From the NCBI RefSeq assembly GCF_000737695.1, contig NZ_JPRM01000003.1, positions 1 through 64,000 of the forward strand: DNA of 64,000 bases, in the 5' to 3' direction. Below, piece by piece: positions 1-7,971 of the stretch. Under the pieces are notes generated by a model. It searched no databases. It was given only the letters and a program-made list of their open reading frames with translations, and was not told the origin of the DNA. How positions within the stretch are numbered: position 1 is the first letter of the stretch; each line of letters begins with the position of its first letter. The DNA comes from Flavobacterium hydatis. GTDB lineage: Bacteria; Bacteroidota; Bacteroidia; Flavobacteriales; Flavobacteriaceae. The position numbers and the translations under genes are program-made.

Positions 1-67
1 TGGTGGAACTACTCCACTATGCGTAATAACAATTATTACAATAACAATCGCAATGGAGGCTAATTAA
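1..67 (+). CDS. Lanthipeptide precursor, C-terminal fragment (peptide 1)
   Basis: Only the last codons are inside the window. Reading from base 2, the frame gives GGTTPLCVITIITITIAM, then EAN and a TAA stop at 65-67. The GG followed by TTPLC matches the leader/core junction of the complete peptides encoded at 94-246 and 272-427, so this is the 3' end of a sister gene. The core would be 19 residues with a single Cys at core position 5 and Thr at 1, 2, 8, 11 and 13, and is otherwise hydrophobic. The stop is 26 nt from the next start codon. The start, the leader and anything upstream lie outside the window. Confidence 0.75.
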   Translation, partial: GGTTPLCVITIITITIAMEAN

Positions 68-93
68 TTAGAAACCTCTTAAAATTTAAAATT

Positions 94-246
94 ATGAAAA
101 AACAAAGCACAATCAACAAACTTACTTTCAACAAAGTGGCTGTTGTAGAATTAAATGACAATCAAATGTATGATGTAGATGGTGGAACTACTCCATTTTG
201 CATAGGTGTAGCCATTGGTTATATAATATACAAATCTTCTAATTAA
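94..246 (+). CDS. Class I lanthipeptide-type precursor peptide (peptide 2)
   Basis: This encodes a 50-residue peptide. Residues 1-31 form a charged leader containing FNKVAVVELNDNQ and ending in DVDGG. Residues 32-50 are the core TTPFCIGVAIGYIIYKSSN. The GG fits cleavage by the C39 peptidase domain encoded at 1987-4146, and the leader resembles those of Bacteroidota class I lanthipeptides. LanB (4167-7301) would dehydrate core Thr/Ser. The single Cys36 could close a ring with Thr33, giving a TPxC ring with the spacing of nisin ring B. The start is fixed by the AT-rich upstream block (TTAAAATTTAAAATT) shared with the next gene. Modification and activity are inferred; the gene, its stop and its similarity to its neighbours are seen directly. 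Confidence 0.85.
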   Translation: MKKQSTINKLTFNKVAVVELNDNQMYDVDGGTTPFCIGVAIGYIIYKSSN

Positions 247-271
247 CTAAAAACCCTTAAAATTTAAAATT

Positions 272-427
272 ATGAAAAAACAAAACGTAAACAACAAGCT
301 TGCTTTCAATAAAGTGGCTGTTATAGAATTAAATGACAACCAAATGCACGATGTAGATGGCGGAACTACTCCTATTTGTGTAGGTGTAATTATTGGCTTG
401 ACAATATCAATTGCAATGGATAACTAA
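272..427 (+). CDS. Class I lanthipeptide-type precursor peptide (peptide 3)
   Basis: This encodes a 51-residue peptide closely related to peptide 2: the leader contains AFNKVAVIELNDNQMHD and ends VDGG, and the core is TTPICVGVIIGLTISIAMDN. There is one Cys, at residue 36, and Thr/Ser at core positions 1, 2, 13 and 15. It lies 25 nt after the stop of peptide 2. The bases before its ATG repeat those before peptide 2, which points to tandem duplication. The C-terminal SIAMDN resembles the TIAMEAN of peptide 1, so peptides 1 and 3 may be the closest pair. It is a likely substrate of the LanB and of the C39 exporter encoded downstream. Confidence 0.85.
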   Translation: MKKQNVNNKLAFNKVAVIELNDNQMHDVDGGTTPICVGVIIGLTISIAMDN

Positions 428-450
428 TCCTCAAAATTAGAAACATTGAA

Positions 451-585
451 ATGCAAAATCCAAAAAACAAACTCGTTTTCAACGAAGTAAATGTTACGGG
501 ATTGAATGACGATAAAAGATATAATGTAGATGGTAAAAGCTCAGCTATTTGTCTTCCTGGTATTATAATAATACGATCAATATAG
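451..585 (+). CDS. Divergent lanthipeptide-type precursor (peptide 4)
   Basis: This encodes a 44-residue peptide. The leader keeps KLVFNEVNVTGLNDDK and YNVDG, but the double glycine is replaced by Gly28-Lys29. The putative core SSAICLPGIIIIRSI keeps the two hydroxy residues, a two-residue gap and Cys, with Ser in place of Thr and Ala in place of Pro. It is the last gene before the terminator at 611-648. The absent GG may mean poor or different leader cleavage, or a decaying copy. It sits 23 nt after peptide 3 in the same direction, so it is very likely co-transcribed. It is a real member of the series because the FN-x-V, LND and NVDG positions align with the others. Confidence 0.75.
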   Translation: MQNPKNKLVFNEVNVTGLNDDKRYNVDGKSSAICLPGIIIIRSI

Positions 586-610
586 ACATTAGTACCTCTA
601 CAATTCCACA

Positions 611-648
611 AAAGGCATTATTGGTTTAAACCAATAATGCCTTTTTTT
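611..648 (+). terminator. Intrinsic terminator after the precursor genes
   Basis: AAGGCATTATTGG and CCAATAATGCCTT pair perfectly around a TTTAAA loop and are followed by a run of T. It separates the four precursor genes from the exporter/LanB operon, so the two groups are probably separate or attenuated transcripts. Confidence 0.9.
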
Positions 649-839
649 ATACCCTAAAACCACAAAAAACACTTAACAATACTCCAAATTACCCAAATGA
701 CTCAAAACCCGTGTAACACACTGAAAACAAACAACATAAAACAACAAAAAGGACACTATTTTTTATAAAAATAGGTATTTTTCATTTTTTTCTTCCTTAA
801 ATATTAGGTTCATTTGTCATTGAAATTAATACGATAAAG

Positions 840-1994
840 ATGAGCAATCAAGAAATTTTCCCAGAAGAGATTTTAAACAACACTGTTGAGAATCATATTG
901 TTAAACACAGCAAAAGAACATCACTATTATTTGTGATTACTTTTTTGGCACTTTTAATTGCCTTTATTACACTTCCTTTTATATACATAGATATTTATAC
1001 TACGAGTAGAGGAACTATAATTCCACAAGAAAAAAAGCTAACTCTTTACTCTCCAATAAATGGAAAAATATCCTTCTTTAATATTGAAGAAAATCAAAAA
1101 ATCAAGAAAGGAGATACACTTCTTATAATAGATCATAACATATTAAAAGAAAGAGAAAACTTAAACTCGATTCAAAGCTCAGAGAACTCTCTTTATATAA
1201 ATGACCTGAACAATTTGATTCGTAAAAATTATGGTCTGATAAAATCAGATCAATATAAAAGAGAGCTTTTAAAACATCAGCAAGAATTATACAATATTGA
1301 TGTTATCGTTAAGAACACACAAGCCGACTTTAACCGAAAAGAGCATCTTTATAAAAAAGAAGTAATCTCAAAATCGGAACTGGAGAAATCGGAACTAGAA
1401 TTGGATAAAATTAAAAACGATAGAATCAATTTAATTAAACAAGCTGAATTATCCTGGCAGAAAGAATACACTCAATTAAATCAATCTAATAAAAGTATCC
1501 ATTCTAACCAAAAACAACTAAAGGAAGAGGAAAACAATTACATCATCATTGCTCCTATAGATGGCGAACTTATCAATATGCAAGGATTTCATAAAGGAAG
1601 CGGAATCGCTTCTGGAAATCCAATTGTAGAAATCTCTCCAGACAAAGATATTATTGTAGAGACTTATGTAACCCCATCAGAAATTGGATATCTAAAAGAA
1701 GGTGGTGATGCTATTTACCAAATTGATGCCTTTAACTCAAATCAATGGGGATTTGCCAAAGGCAGAATCTTCGAGATAAGCAAGGATATACTAATCATAA
1801 ACAACGCCCCCTATTATAAAATAAAAAGCAATCTCGATCTTAATAATTTAACCTTAAAAAATGGAGCGAAAGGGAATTTAAAAAAAGGAATGAGTTTAAC
1901 AAGCCGTTTTTTCCTTACCAAAAGAACTGCATTTCAATTATTATTCGACAAAGTAGAAGATTGGTTTAATCCTTACAACAGCAAAAATGAGTAA
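840..1994 (+). CDS. HlyD-family secretion adaptor
   Basis: This 384-residue periplasmic adaptor would link the inner-membrane exporter encoded next to an outer-membrane channel. A cytoplasmic N-terminus is followed by one membrane segment at about 28-52 (LLFVITFLALLIAFITLPF). A lipoyl half with GKISFFNIEENQKIKKGD follows, then a long Lys/Glu/Gln-rich coiled coil at about 95-225, the second lipoyl half (IIAPIDGELINMQG) and a beta-barrel region. The last 8 nt overlap the ABC exporter gene, showing translational coupling. No outer-membrane TolC gene is next to it; the TolC-like gene at 10355 belongs to an RND operon. Upstream, TTCATTTG at 809-816 resembles a -7 box in 7 of 8 positions but has no TTG at the right distance. 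Confidence 0.9.
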   Translation: MSNQEIFPEEILNNTVENHIVKHSKRTSLLFVITFLALLIAFITLPFIYIDIYTTSRGTIIPQEKKLTLYSPINGKISFFNIEENQKIKKGDTLLIIDHNILKERENLNSIQSSENSLYINDLNNLIRKNYGLIKSDQYKRELLKHQQELYNIDVIVKNTQADFNRKEHLYKKEVISKSELEKSELELDKIKNDRINLIKQAELSWQKEYTQLNQSNKSIHSNQKQLKEEENNYIIIAPIDGELINMQGFHKGSGIASGNPIVEISPDKDIIVETYVTPSEIGYLKEGGDAIYQIDAFNSNQWGFAKGRIFEISKDILIINNAPYYKIKSNLDLNNLTLKNGAKGNLKKGMSLTSRFFLTKRTAFQLLFDKVEDWFNPYNSKNE

Positions 1995-4146
1995 AATAGC
2001 AATAAAACAACATGACCTTTCAGATTGCGGCGCTACTTGTTTGGCTTCAATTTCAGAATATTACAATTTAAGCTTACCAATTTCAAGAATTAGACAATAT
2101 GCAAATACAACTCAAAAAGGAACTACACTTTTAGGATTAAGAGAAGCAGCAGTAAAATTAGGTTTTCTTGCTAAAGGAATAAAAGTTGAATTTGAAGGAT
2201 TAAAAGATCTTCCGTTACCAGCACTTTTACATGTTCTTATAAAACAAAGCGGTCATGAGTTTCCTCATTACGTTGTAGCTTATAAAATAACCGATAAATA
2301 TATCCAGGTTATGGATCCGTCTACTGGTAAATTAGAAAAAAGACCATTAGCCGATTTTGAAACAATATTTACAGGTTATGCTTTAATACTAGTTCCTGAT
2401 GAAGATATTTTTAAAGAAAAAAACGAAAAAATATCGAATTTCAGAAGGATACTCTTTTTATTAAAACCTCATAAATATATTTTATTACAAGCTATTATTG
2501 GTGCTGTTTTGTACACCTTATTAGGTTTTTCGGTTTCGATATATATAGGTAAGATCACCGATTTTGTACTTGTAAGCGGTAATAAAAGTTTATTGAATTT
2601 AATGAGCGTCATTGTAATTGGTTGCTTACTGCTACAAATTGTATATAGCGTTTTAAAAGATGTTTTTATTTTAAAGACAAGTCAGCAAATCGATTCAAGG
2701 CTGATATTAGGATATTACAAACATCTCTTTACAATGCCTCAAAAGTTTTTTGACACCATGAGAATTGGAGAAATCATGTCAAGAATTGGAGATGCTGTAA
2801 AGATTAGAGCTTTAATAAACGAAACGGCATTAAGCATTTCGGTAAACATACTAATCGTAGTTTTCTCGTTTATTTTCATGTTCTCATTCTATTGGAAACT
2901 AGCATTAATCATCTCGTTAATCATTCCGTTTTACATTATAATTTATTTAATAACAAACAAGTTAAATAAAAAAGTAGAACGCGAGATAATGGAGAAAAAT
3001 GCTCTTTTAGAATCTCAGTTAGTAGAGTCTATAAAAAATATTGGTACCGTTAAACGATTATCATTAGAAGAATTCTCTAAAACAAGAACAGAACTAAAAT
3101 TTATAGATTTACTTAAAAGCATCTATAAATCTGGGATGAATGGAATTTTCTCGAGAACATCAACCGATTTTATTTCACGCCTATTTACAATTATCCTTTT
3201 ATGGGTAGGAACTTATTATGCTATTGATGGTGATATTACACCAGGAGAATTGTTTTCATTTTACTCTATCATAGGTTATTTTACAGGGCCTGCATCTCAA
3301 TTAATAGGAACAAATCAGGCTATTCAGAATGCTATGATCGCTTCTGATCGTTTATTTGGAATCATGGATCTTGACAGAGAAGAAATGGAATCTAAAGTGA
3401 ACTTGACAAAAGCCAATTTTAATGATATCAAATTTAAAAATATTGATTTCTCTTATCAATTAGGGCGATACATTTTTAAAGATTTGAATCTTACTATCAA
3501 AAAAGGACAATTTACAGCTCTGGTTGGAGAAAGCGGAAGTGGAAAAAGCACTATTGCTGCATTAATTCAGAATATATATAGCCCTAAAGAAGGTAAAATA
3601 TTGATTGGAGAATATGATTTAAATTATATATCCAAAAAAAGTATTAATGCACTCATTACGACTGTACCTCAAAACGTAGAGCTCTTTGATGGAACTATTG
3701 CTTTTAATATTTCTATTGGAGAATCAAGTCCTGATATGGAAAAAATAATCGATGTAAGTAAAAAAGTAGGTGCTTATGATTTCATCGAAGCTTTACCAAA
3801 CGGATTTAACACTTATCTAGGCGAGTTTGGAGCCAATTTATCAGGTGGAGAAAGACAACGAATTGCATTTGCAAGAGCGCTTTATAAAGATCCTGAAGTA
3901 CTTATTCTGGACGAAGCAACATCGGCTCTTGACTCTGAATCTGAATTGGTCATTAAAAACCTAATCGAAGACTTAACTGCACAGGGAAAAACAATCATTG
4001 TTATTGCGCATAAGCTTCAATCGATAAAAAAAGCAGACATTATTTATGCCTTCAAAAAAGGCGAAATAATGGAATCCGGCTCACATGAAGAGCTTCTGAA
4101 TAAAAAAGAATACTATTATAAAATGTGGAAAAATATAAGTGTTTAA
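1987..4146 (+). CDS. Peptidase-containing ABC transporter (PCAT, C39 family)
   Basis: This 719-residue protein probably removes the leader from the precursor peptides and exports the product. The N-terminal C39 cysteine protease domain (about 1-135) has Gln8, Cys14 in SDCGATCL, His94 in FPHYVVAY and Asp110, the expected catalytic set. An ABC exporter membrane domain follows at about 150-440. The ATPase has Walker A GESGSGKST near 514, signature LSGGERQR near 618, Walker B VLILDEATSALD near 640 and an H-loop in IVIAHKL. Length and order are normal for bacteriocin PCATs. PCATs cut after a double Gly, matching the GG of peptides 1-3 but not the GK of peptide 4. LanB follows after 20 nt. Confidence 0.93.
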   Translation: MSKIAIKQHDLSDCGATCLASISEYYNLSLPISRIRQYANTTQKGTTLLGLREAAVKLGFLAKGIKVEFEGLKDLPLPALLHVLIKQSGHEFPHYVVAYKITDKYIQVMDPSTGKLEKRPLADFETIFTGYALILVPDEDIFKEKNEKISNFRRILFLLKPHKYILLQAIIGAVLYTLLGFSVSIYIGKITDFVLVSGNKSLLNLMSVIVIGCLLLQIVYSVLKDVFILKTSQQIDSRLILGYYKHLFTMPQKFFDTMRIGEIMSRIGDAVKIRALINETALSISVNILIVVFSFIFMFSFYWKLALIISLIIPFYIIIYLITNKLNKKVEREIMEKNALLESQLVESIKNIGTVKRLSLEEFSKTRTELKFIDLLKSIYKSGMNGIFSRTSTDFISRLFTIILLWVGTYYAIDGDITPGELFSFYSIIGYFTGPASQLIGTNQAIQNAMIASDRLFGIMDLDREEMESKVNLTKANFNDIKFKNIDFSYQLGRYIFKDLNLTIKKGQFTALVGESGSGKSTIAALIQNIYSPKEGKILIGEYDLNYISKKSINALITTVPQNVELFDGTIAFNISIGESSPDMEKIIDVSKKVGAYDFIEALPNGFNTYLGEFGANLSGGERQRIAFARALYKDPEVLILDEATSALDSESELVIKNLIEDLTAQGKTIIVIAHKLQSIKKADIIYAFKKGEIMESGSHEELLNKKEYYYKMWKNISV

Positions 4147-4166
4147 TAAGGAAAATTTAACAAAAA

Positions 4167-7100
4167 ATGAAAAATTACTCTTTTACAAAAACGGCTATTG
4201 TGAGAACTCCAATTGAAGAAAAACAAATGGATCTTACCTGGGAAAAAATTAAAACAATTTTTTCTAAAAAAGAAAACAGAGAAGCGTTGTTTATTGGCTC
4301 ACCAAATATTTACAAAGCGCTAATTTTATGGGAAAACGGAGAAGCATTTCAAACCGAAGATGAATTAAAAAACCTAAAAGGATCATTATATAAATATGCA
4401 TCCCGACTATCCAACAGAAGTACTCCTTTTGGGATGTTCTCTACTGTTGCCGCTGTAGATCTTAATGCCGAGACTAACCTAAATATTGCTGAGAGCACTT
4501 TTGGGCGATTCACAAAATTTGACATGTACTTTTTAGGAAGCTTTTTGCCCGTTATTGTAAAAAATGATGAGATAAGAAACGTTTTAAAATACTATAGCAA
4601 TAATTCTACTTATAAAGTTTTTGATAAATACAGATATGTAGAATATTACTTTAAAGATAATGTACGTTTTCATAAAATTTCGGAAGTAGAAATCTCTGAA
4701 TATTTAGAATTAATATTCGAGAAAGCTAAAACTGGAATCCTATTAAGCGAACTCGTTAATCATCTTATTTCTGATGAGATTACTGCACAAGATGCTAATG
4801 AATTTATTGATACCCTTATTAAAAGTCAATTTATTCTATCTGAACTAGAGTTTACAATTACAGGAGAAGACTATTTCGAAAAACTATTAAGAATATTTTC
4901 TGAGGAAAGATTCAATTTTTACGAAGCCGAAGTAATCAAAGAATTAATAAGCAATCTAAAAAATAAAATCAATTTCCTTGACCAAAATACGAGTAACGAT
5001 CCTGCTTTATATACTGAAATACATGAATTAGTTAATGAAGAATTAAATCATGTTGATATTTCAAAATTATTTCAGGTAGATAGTTTCAGAAAAATTAATA
5101 ACGGTTCAATTGGTTTTAAAACCTTAAAAAACTTGCGCCCTGCATTAAGCGTTTTAAACAAATTACAATCTAGTTCTGAAAATGGAAATCTGAAAGAATT
5201 CAGAAAAAAATTCTTGGAGCGATTTGAAGAATATGAGCAACCTCTTGTAAGTGTTCTGGATCCGGATATCGGTATTGGTTATGGGAACGTATCAGGAACA
5301 AAATCACCTTTGGTAGACGATTTACTAATCAATGTAAGTCATTCTGATTCGTCTCAGATTTTGATGGATTCTAAAAAATCATTTTTATTAAAAAAATTAA
5401 TCCAAGCCACAAAACACAATCTTCAGTCTATTGATTTAACAGATGAAGAAATCAATAAATTTGAAGAAAACGAATCCTTATATCCTGATACTTTTTCGGC
5501 GTTTGTAAATGTATTCCATGAAAATGGAGTAGAAAAAATCAATTTAAAGACAGCAAGTGGTCCATCTGCAAATGGGTTAATAGGAAGGTTCAGCCATTTA
5601 GATACTAAAATATTAGACTTATGTGATGAAATTACTACGATTGAAAACCAATTAAATTCTGATAAAATTATTGCCGAAATTGTTCATTTACCTCAGGCAA
5701 GAACAGGAAATATTTTATACCGAAACTTTCAGAGAGAATATGAAATTCCTTATCTGGGTAATGCTTCTGTAGATAAAGAGCATCAAATAATGATTGAGGA
5801 CTTATATGTTTCTGTAAAATCTGGAAAGATTATTTTGCGATCTAAAAGACTCAACAAAGAGATAATTCCAAGATTAAGTAATGCACACAATTTTAGATCT
5901 AATGCATTACCAATCTATCATTTCCTTTGTGATCTTCAAAATCAAAATTCTTTCGGGTTTGGTTTTAATTGGGGAACATTTCAAAACGAATTTGATTTCT
6001 TGCCTAGAGTAAATTACAAAGACACGGTTTTAAGCAGAGCTGCCTGGAATATAAGCAAAACTGAAATCGATGCTATTTTGGCTACTGACGAATCTAAAAC
6101 AATAGAATTTGTTAGAGATTTCAAGAACAAAAGAAACATCCCAGATATTGTATATTTCTCTCAAGGAGATAATGAAGTACTTATTAATTTTAATAATGAT
6201 TTAAGTTGCAATGTCTTTTCTTATATGCTAAAAGGAGAAAGCTTCGTTCAATTGAAAGAATTTTTATTCCTCGAAGACACAATAACCTCCAACTATTGCA
6301 ATGAAATTATATTTACTGCACATAAAAATATAGATCAAAAAGCTAAAATTGCCAACACAGATTTATACGTTTCAAAAGAAAGAAAAGATGATATTGCGAC
6401 TTCCTTTTCTATAGGTGAAAAATGGCTTTATTACAAATTTTACTGTGGAGAAAGAGCTGGCGAAGAACTGCTAAACAGAGCAATTAATCCAATTGTTGAA
6501 GAATTACATGCAAAAGGCTTAATTGATAAATGGTTTTTTATTAGATATTATGATGCACCAGGACATCATATAAGATTTAGAGTTTTACTAAAAGACATCA
6601 ATTCTTTTACAGATTGTATTCAAATCATAAAAAAGAACATTGAACCTCTTGAAAAGAACAAAATCATCTGGAAAACACAAACCGATAATTACAATAGAGA
6701 ACTACAACGTTACGGATATGAAGCCATTGAAGAAACCGAAACATTGTTTTTTAATGATAGCGAATGCACCCTAAAGTTTACTGATATGATTGAAGGAGAT
6801 TCCGGAGAAAAAATCAGATGGTTATTTGCTTTATTGTCTATTGATCATTTTTTGAATGATTTTGATGTCAAACTTGAGGGAAAAATCAAACTTTTTAACG
6901 CTGCCAAAACTAGTTTCGGAAAAGAATTTAATCGCTCTGGAAAACTCAATAAACAAATTAATGAAATGTTTGTTAAGCATGAATCCGAGATCGAGTCTTT
7001 CTTAGACCAAGATAATATTAATGAAATGTATGAGCCTTTAATTGAGATTCTTCAGGAGCGTACCGATAAAAATGCTGATGTAGCAAAACGAATCAAGCAA

Positions 7101-7301
7101 ATAGGAAAAGAACAGCGTCTGCCAACACATCTTGACAATATAATGTTGAGTTATGTTCATATGATTTGCAATCGAATTTTTCTAACAAAACACAGAATTC
7201 ATGAGATGGTTGTTTATGATTATTTATACAAATACTACAGCAAACAGCTTCATACCAACGCTGGCAAAAAAACAAAAGAAAAAGCAGAATTAGCTGTATA
7301 A
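4167..7301 (+). CDS. lanB: Lantibiotic dehydratase (LanB), full length
   Basis: This 1044-residue protein has the two parts of a class I LanB. The N-terminal region (about 1-700) is the glutamylation domain, with RLSNRSTPFGMFS near 85-97, RPALSVLNKL and HLPQARTGNI, typical of lantibiotic dehydratase N-terminal sequences. The C-terminal region from about 750 is the SpaB-C/thiopeptide-type elimination domain, with WLYYKFYCGE and FIRYYDAPGHHIRFRV. Class I enzymes use glutamyl-tRNA to activate Ser/Thr of the precursor and then eliminate glutamate, giving dehydroalanine or dehydrobutyrine. Having both domains in one chain differs from split LanBs known in some Bacteroidota. A cyclase gene does not follow; a terminator ends the operon at about 7420. 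Confidence 0.93.
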   Translation: MKNYSFTKTAIVRTPIEEKQMDLTWEKIKTIFSKKENREALFIGSPNIYKALILWENGEAFQTEDELKNLKGSLYKYASRLSNRSTPFGMFSTVAAVDLNAETNLNIAESTFGRFTKFDMYFLGSFLPVIVKNDEIRNVLKYYSNNSTYKVFDKYRYVEYYFKDNVRFHKISEVEISEYLELIFEKAKTGILLSELVNHLISDEITAQDANEFIDTLIKSQFILSELEFTITGEDYFEKLLRIFSEERFNFYEAEVIKELISNLKNKINFLDQNTSNDPALYTEIHELVNEELNHVDISKLFQVDSFRKINNGSIGFKTLKNLRPALSVLNKLQSSSENGNLKEFRKKFLERFEEYEQPLVSVLDPDIGIGYGNVSGTKSPLVDDLLINVSHSDSSQILMDSKKSFLLKKLIQATKHNLQSIDLTDEEINKFEENESLYPDTFSAFVNVFHENGVEKINLKTASGPSANGLIGRFSHLDTKILDLCDEITTIENQLNSDKIIAEIVHLPQARTGNILYRNFQREYEIPYLGNASVDKEHQIMIEDLYVSVKSGKIILRSKRLNKEIIPRLSNAHNFRSNALPIYHFLCDLQNQNSFGFGFNWGTFQNEFDFLPRVNYKDTVLSRAAWNISKTEIDAILATDESKTIEFVRDFKNKRNIPDIVYFSQGDNEVLINFNNDLSCNVFSYMLKGESFVQLKEFLFLEDTITSNYCNEIIFTAHKNIDQKAKIANTDLYVSKERKDDIATSFSIGEKWLYYKFYCGERAGEELLNRAINPIVEELHAKGLIDKWFFIRYYDAPGHHIRFRVLLKDINSFTDCIQIIKKNIEPLEKNKIIWKTQTDNYNRELQRYGYEAIEETETLFFNDSECTLKFTDMIEGDSGEKIRWLFALLSIDHFLNDFDVKLEGKIKLFNAAKTSFGKEFNRSGKLNKQINEMFVKHESEIESFLDQDNINEMYEPLIEILQERTDKNADVAKRIKQIGKEQRLPTHLDNIMLSYVHMICNRIFLTKHRIHEMVVYDYLYKYYSKQLHTNAGKKTKEKAELAV

Positions 7302-7383
7302 ATAAGAAAGCATTGGTTACTAAAACCCTTTCTATTTAATCAAATTAAAGAGTATAAAATATTTGATTTGGATAGAGAACATA

Positions 7384-7424
7384 AAAAAACTTCCTTTAGC
7401 ATTATTTGCTGAAGGAAGTTTTTC
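7384..7424 (+). terminator. Terminator after lanB
   Basis: AACTTCCTTTAGCA pairs with TGCTGAAGGAAGTT (one G-U pair) and is followed by TTTT. It closes the HlyD-PCAT-LanB transcript. Confidence 0.85.
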
Positions 7425-7493
7425 TCTTTATGACATTAGGATCAATTTGTATGCTAATTTAGTAACAGGAAACTACCCTGAATCTTAAAAAAA

Positions 7494-7847
7494 CTATTTA
7501 TAAAAATTTCTAAACCAAACTTTCTGCCATTCTCTTTTTAGGATTAAAAAGGAAACTTGTTCGGCTAGAATCACTAAATCTGATCCGTCTAGTTTTTTTA
7601 TCTCAGCTTCAGAAACATCTATTATATAAAGTAGGTTCAAATACTCGGCAAATTTATACTGAATCATTCTGTATATTTTTTCGTGCATTTGAATTTTAAG
7701 TTCATCGGGAGAAATACTCAGCGGGAAATCAATTCCTTCATTCGCCAAGTTGAAATCTTTATTAATCTGTTCAATCAATTTAAGATACAAAGCTTCTTTC
7801 TCCGCTTCCTGAAGTAATAAATCTGTATTTTGTGGGGCTACAAACAT
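7494..7847 (-). CDS. Hypothetical protein, 117 aa
   Basis: I do not recognise this family. The product is soluble, acidic and probably all-helical, without signal peptide or membrane segment. Visible blocks are LLLQEAEKEALYLKLIEQI near the N-terminus and LSISPDELKIQMHEKIYRM in the middle, with a basic aromatic end (KREWQKVWFRNFYK). It lies 124 nt downstream of the polyprenyl synthase gene on the same strand. The spacer (7848-7971) carries flavobacterial AAATCTAAATC- and ACTGNNACTG-type intergenic repeats, so co-transcription is possible but not clear. Codon use looks like that of its neighbours, and the length and composition support a real gene. Confidence 0.6.
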   Translation of the reverse strand: MFVAPQNTDLLLQEAEKEALYLKLIEQINKDFNLANEGIDFPLSISPDELKIQMHEKIYRMIQYKFAEYLNLLYIIDVSEAEIKKLDGSDLVILAEQVSFLILKREWQKVWFRNFYK

Positions 7848-7971
7848 TTGATTTAGGATTGTTGATTTATGATTAGTGATTTCAGAATTTAATGATTGAA
7901 AGATTCAAAAATCTAAATCTGGATCTGAATTAAAAAACTGATTACTGAACACTGCAACTGGAAACGGAATA

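Noticed and set aside
68..427. Repeated units about 180 bp apart at the left end could look like a repeat array or CRISPR.
   Set aside because: The units are open frames with conserved leaders and codon-level differences; they are tandem precursor genes.
390..611. Minus-strand frame of 73 codons over the precursor genes.
   Set aside because: It overlaps two well-supported small genes and its start lies in the terminator region; no family resemblance.
7093..7275. Minus-strand frame inside lanB.
   Set aside because: Shadow of the LanB reading frame in low-complexity AT-rich sequence.
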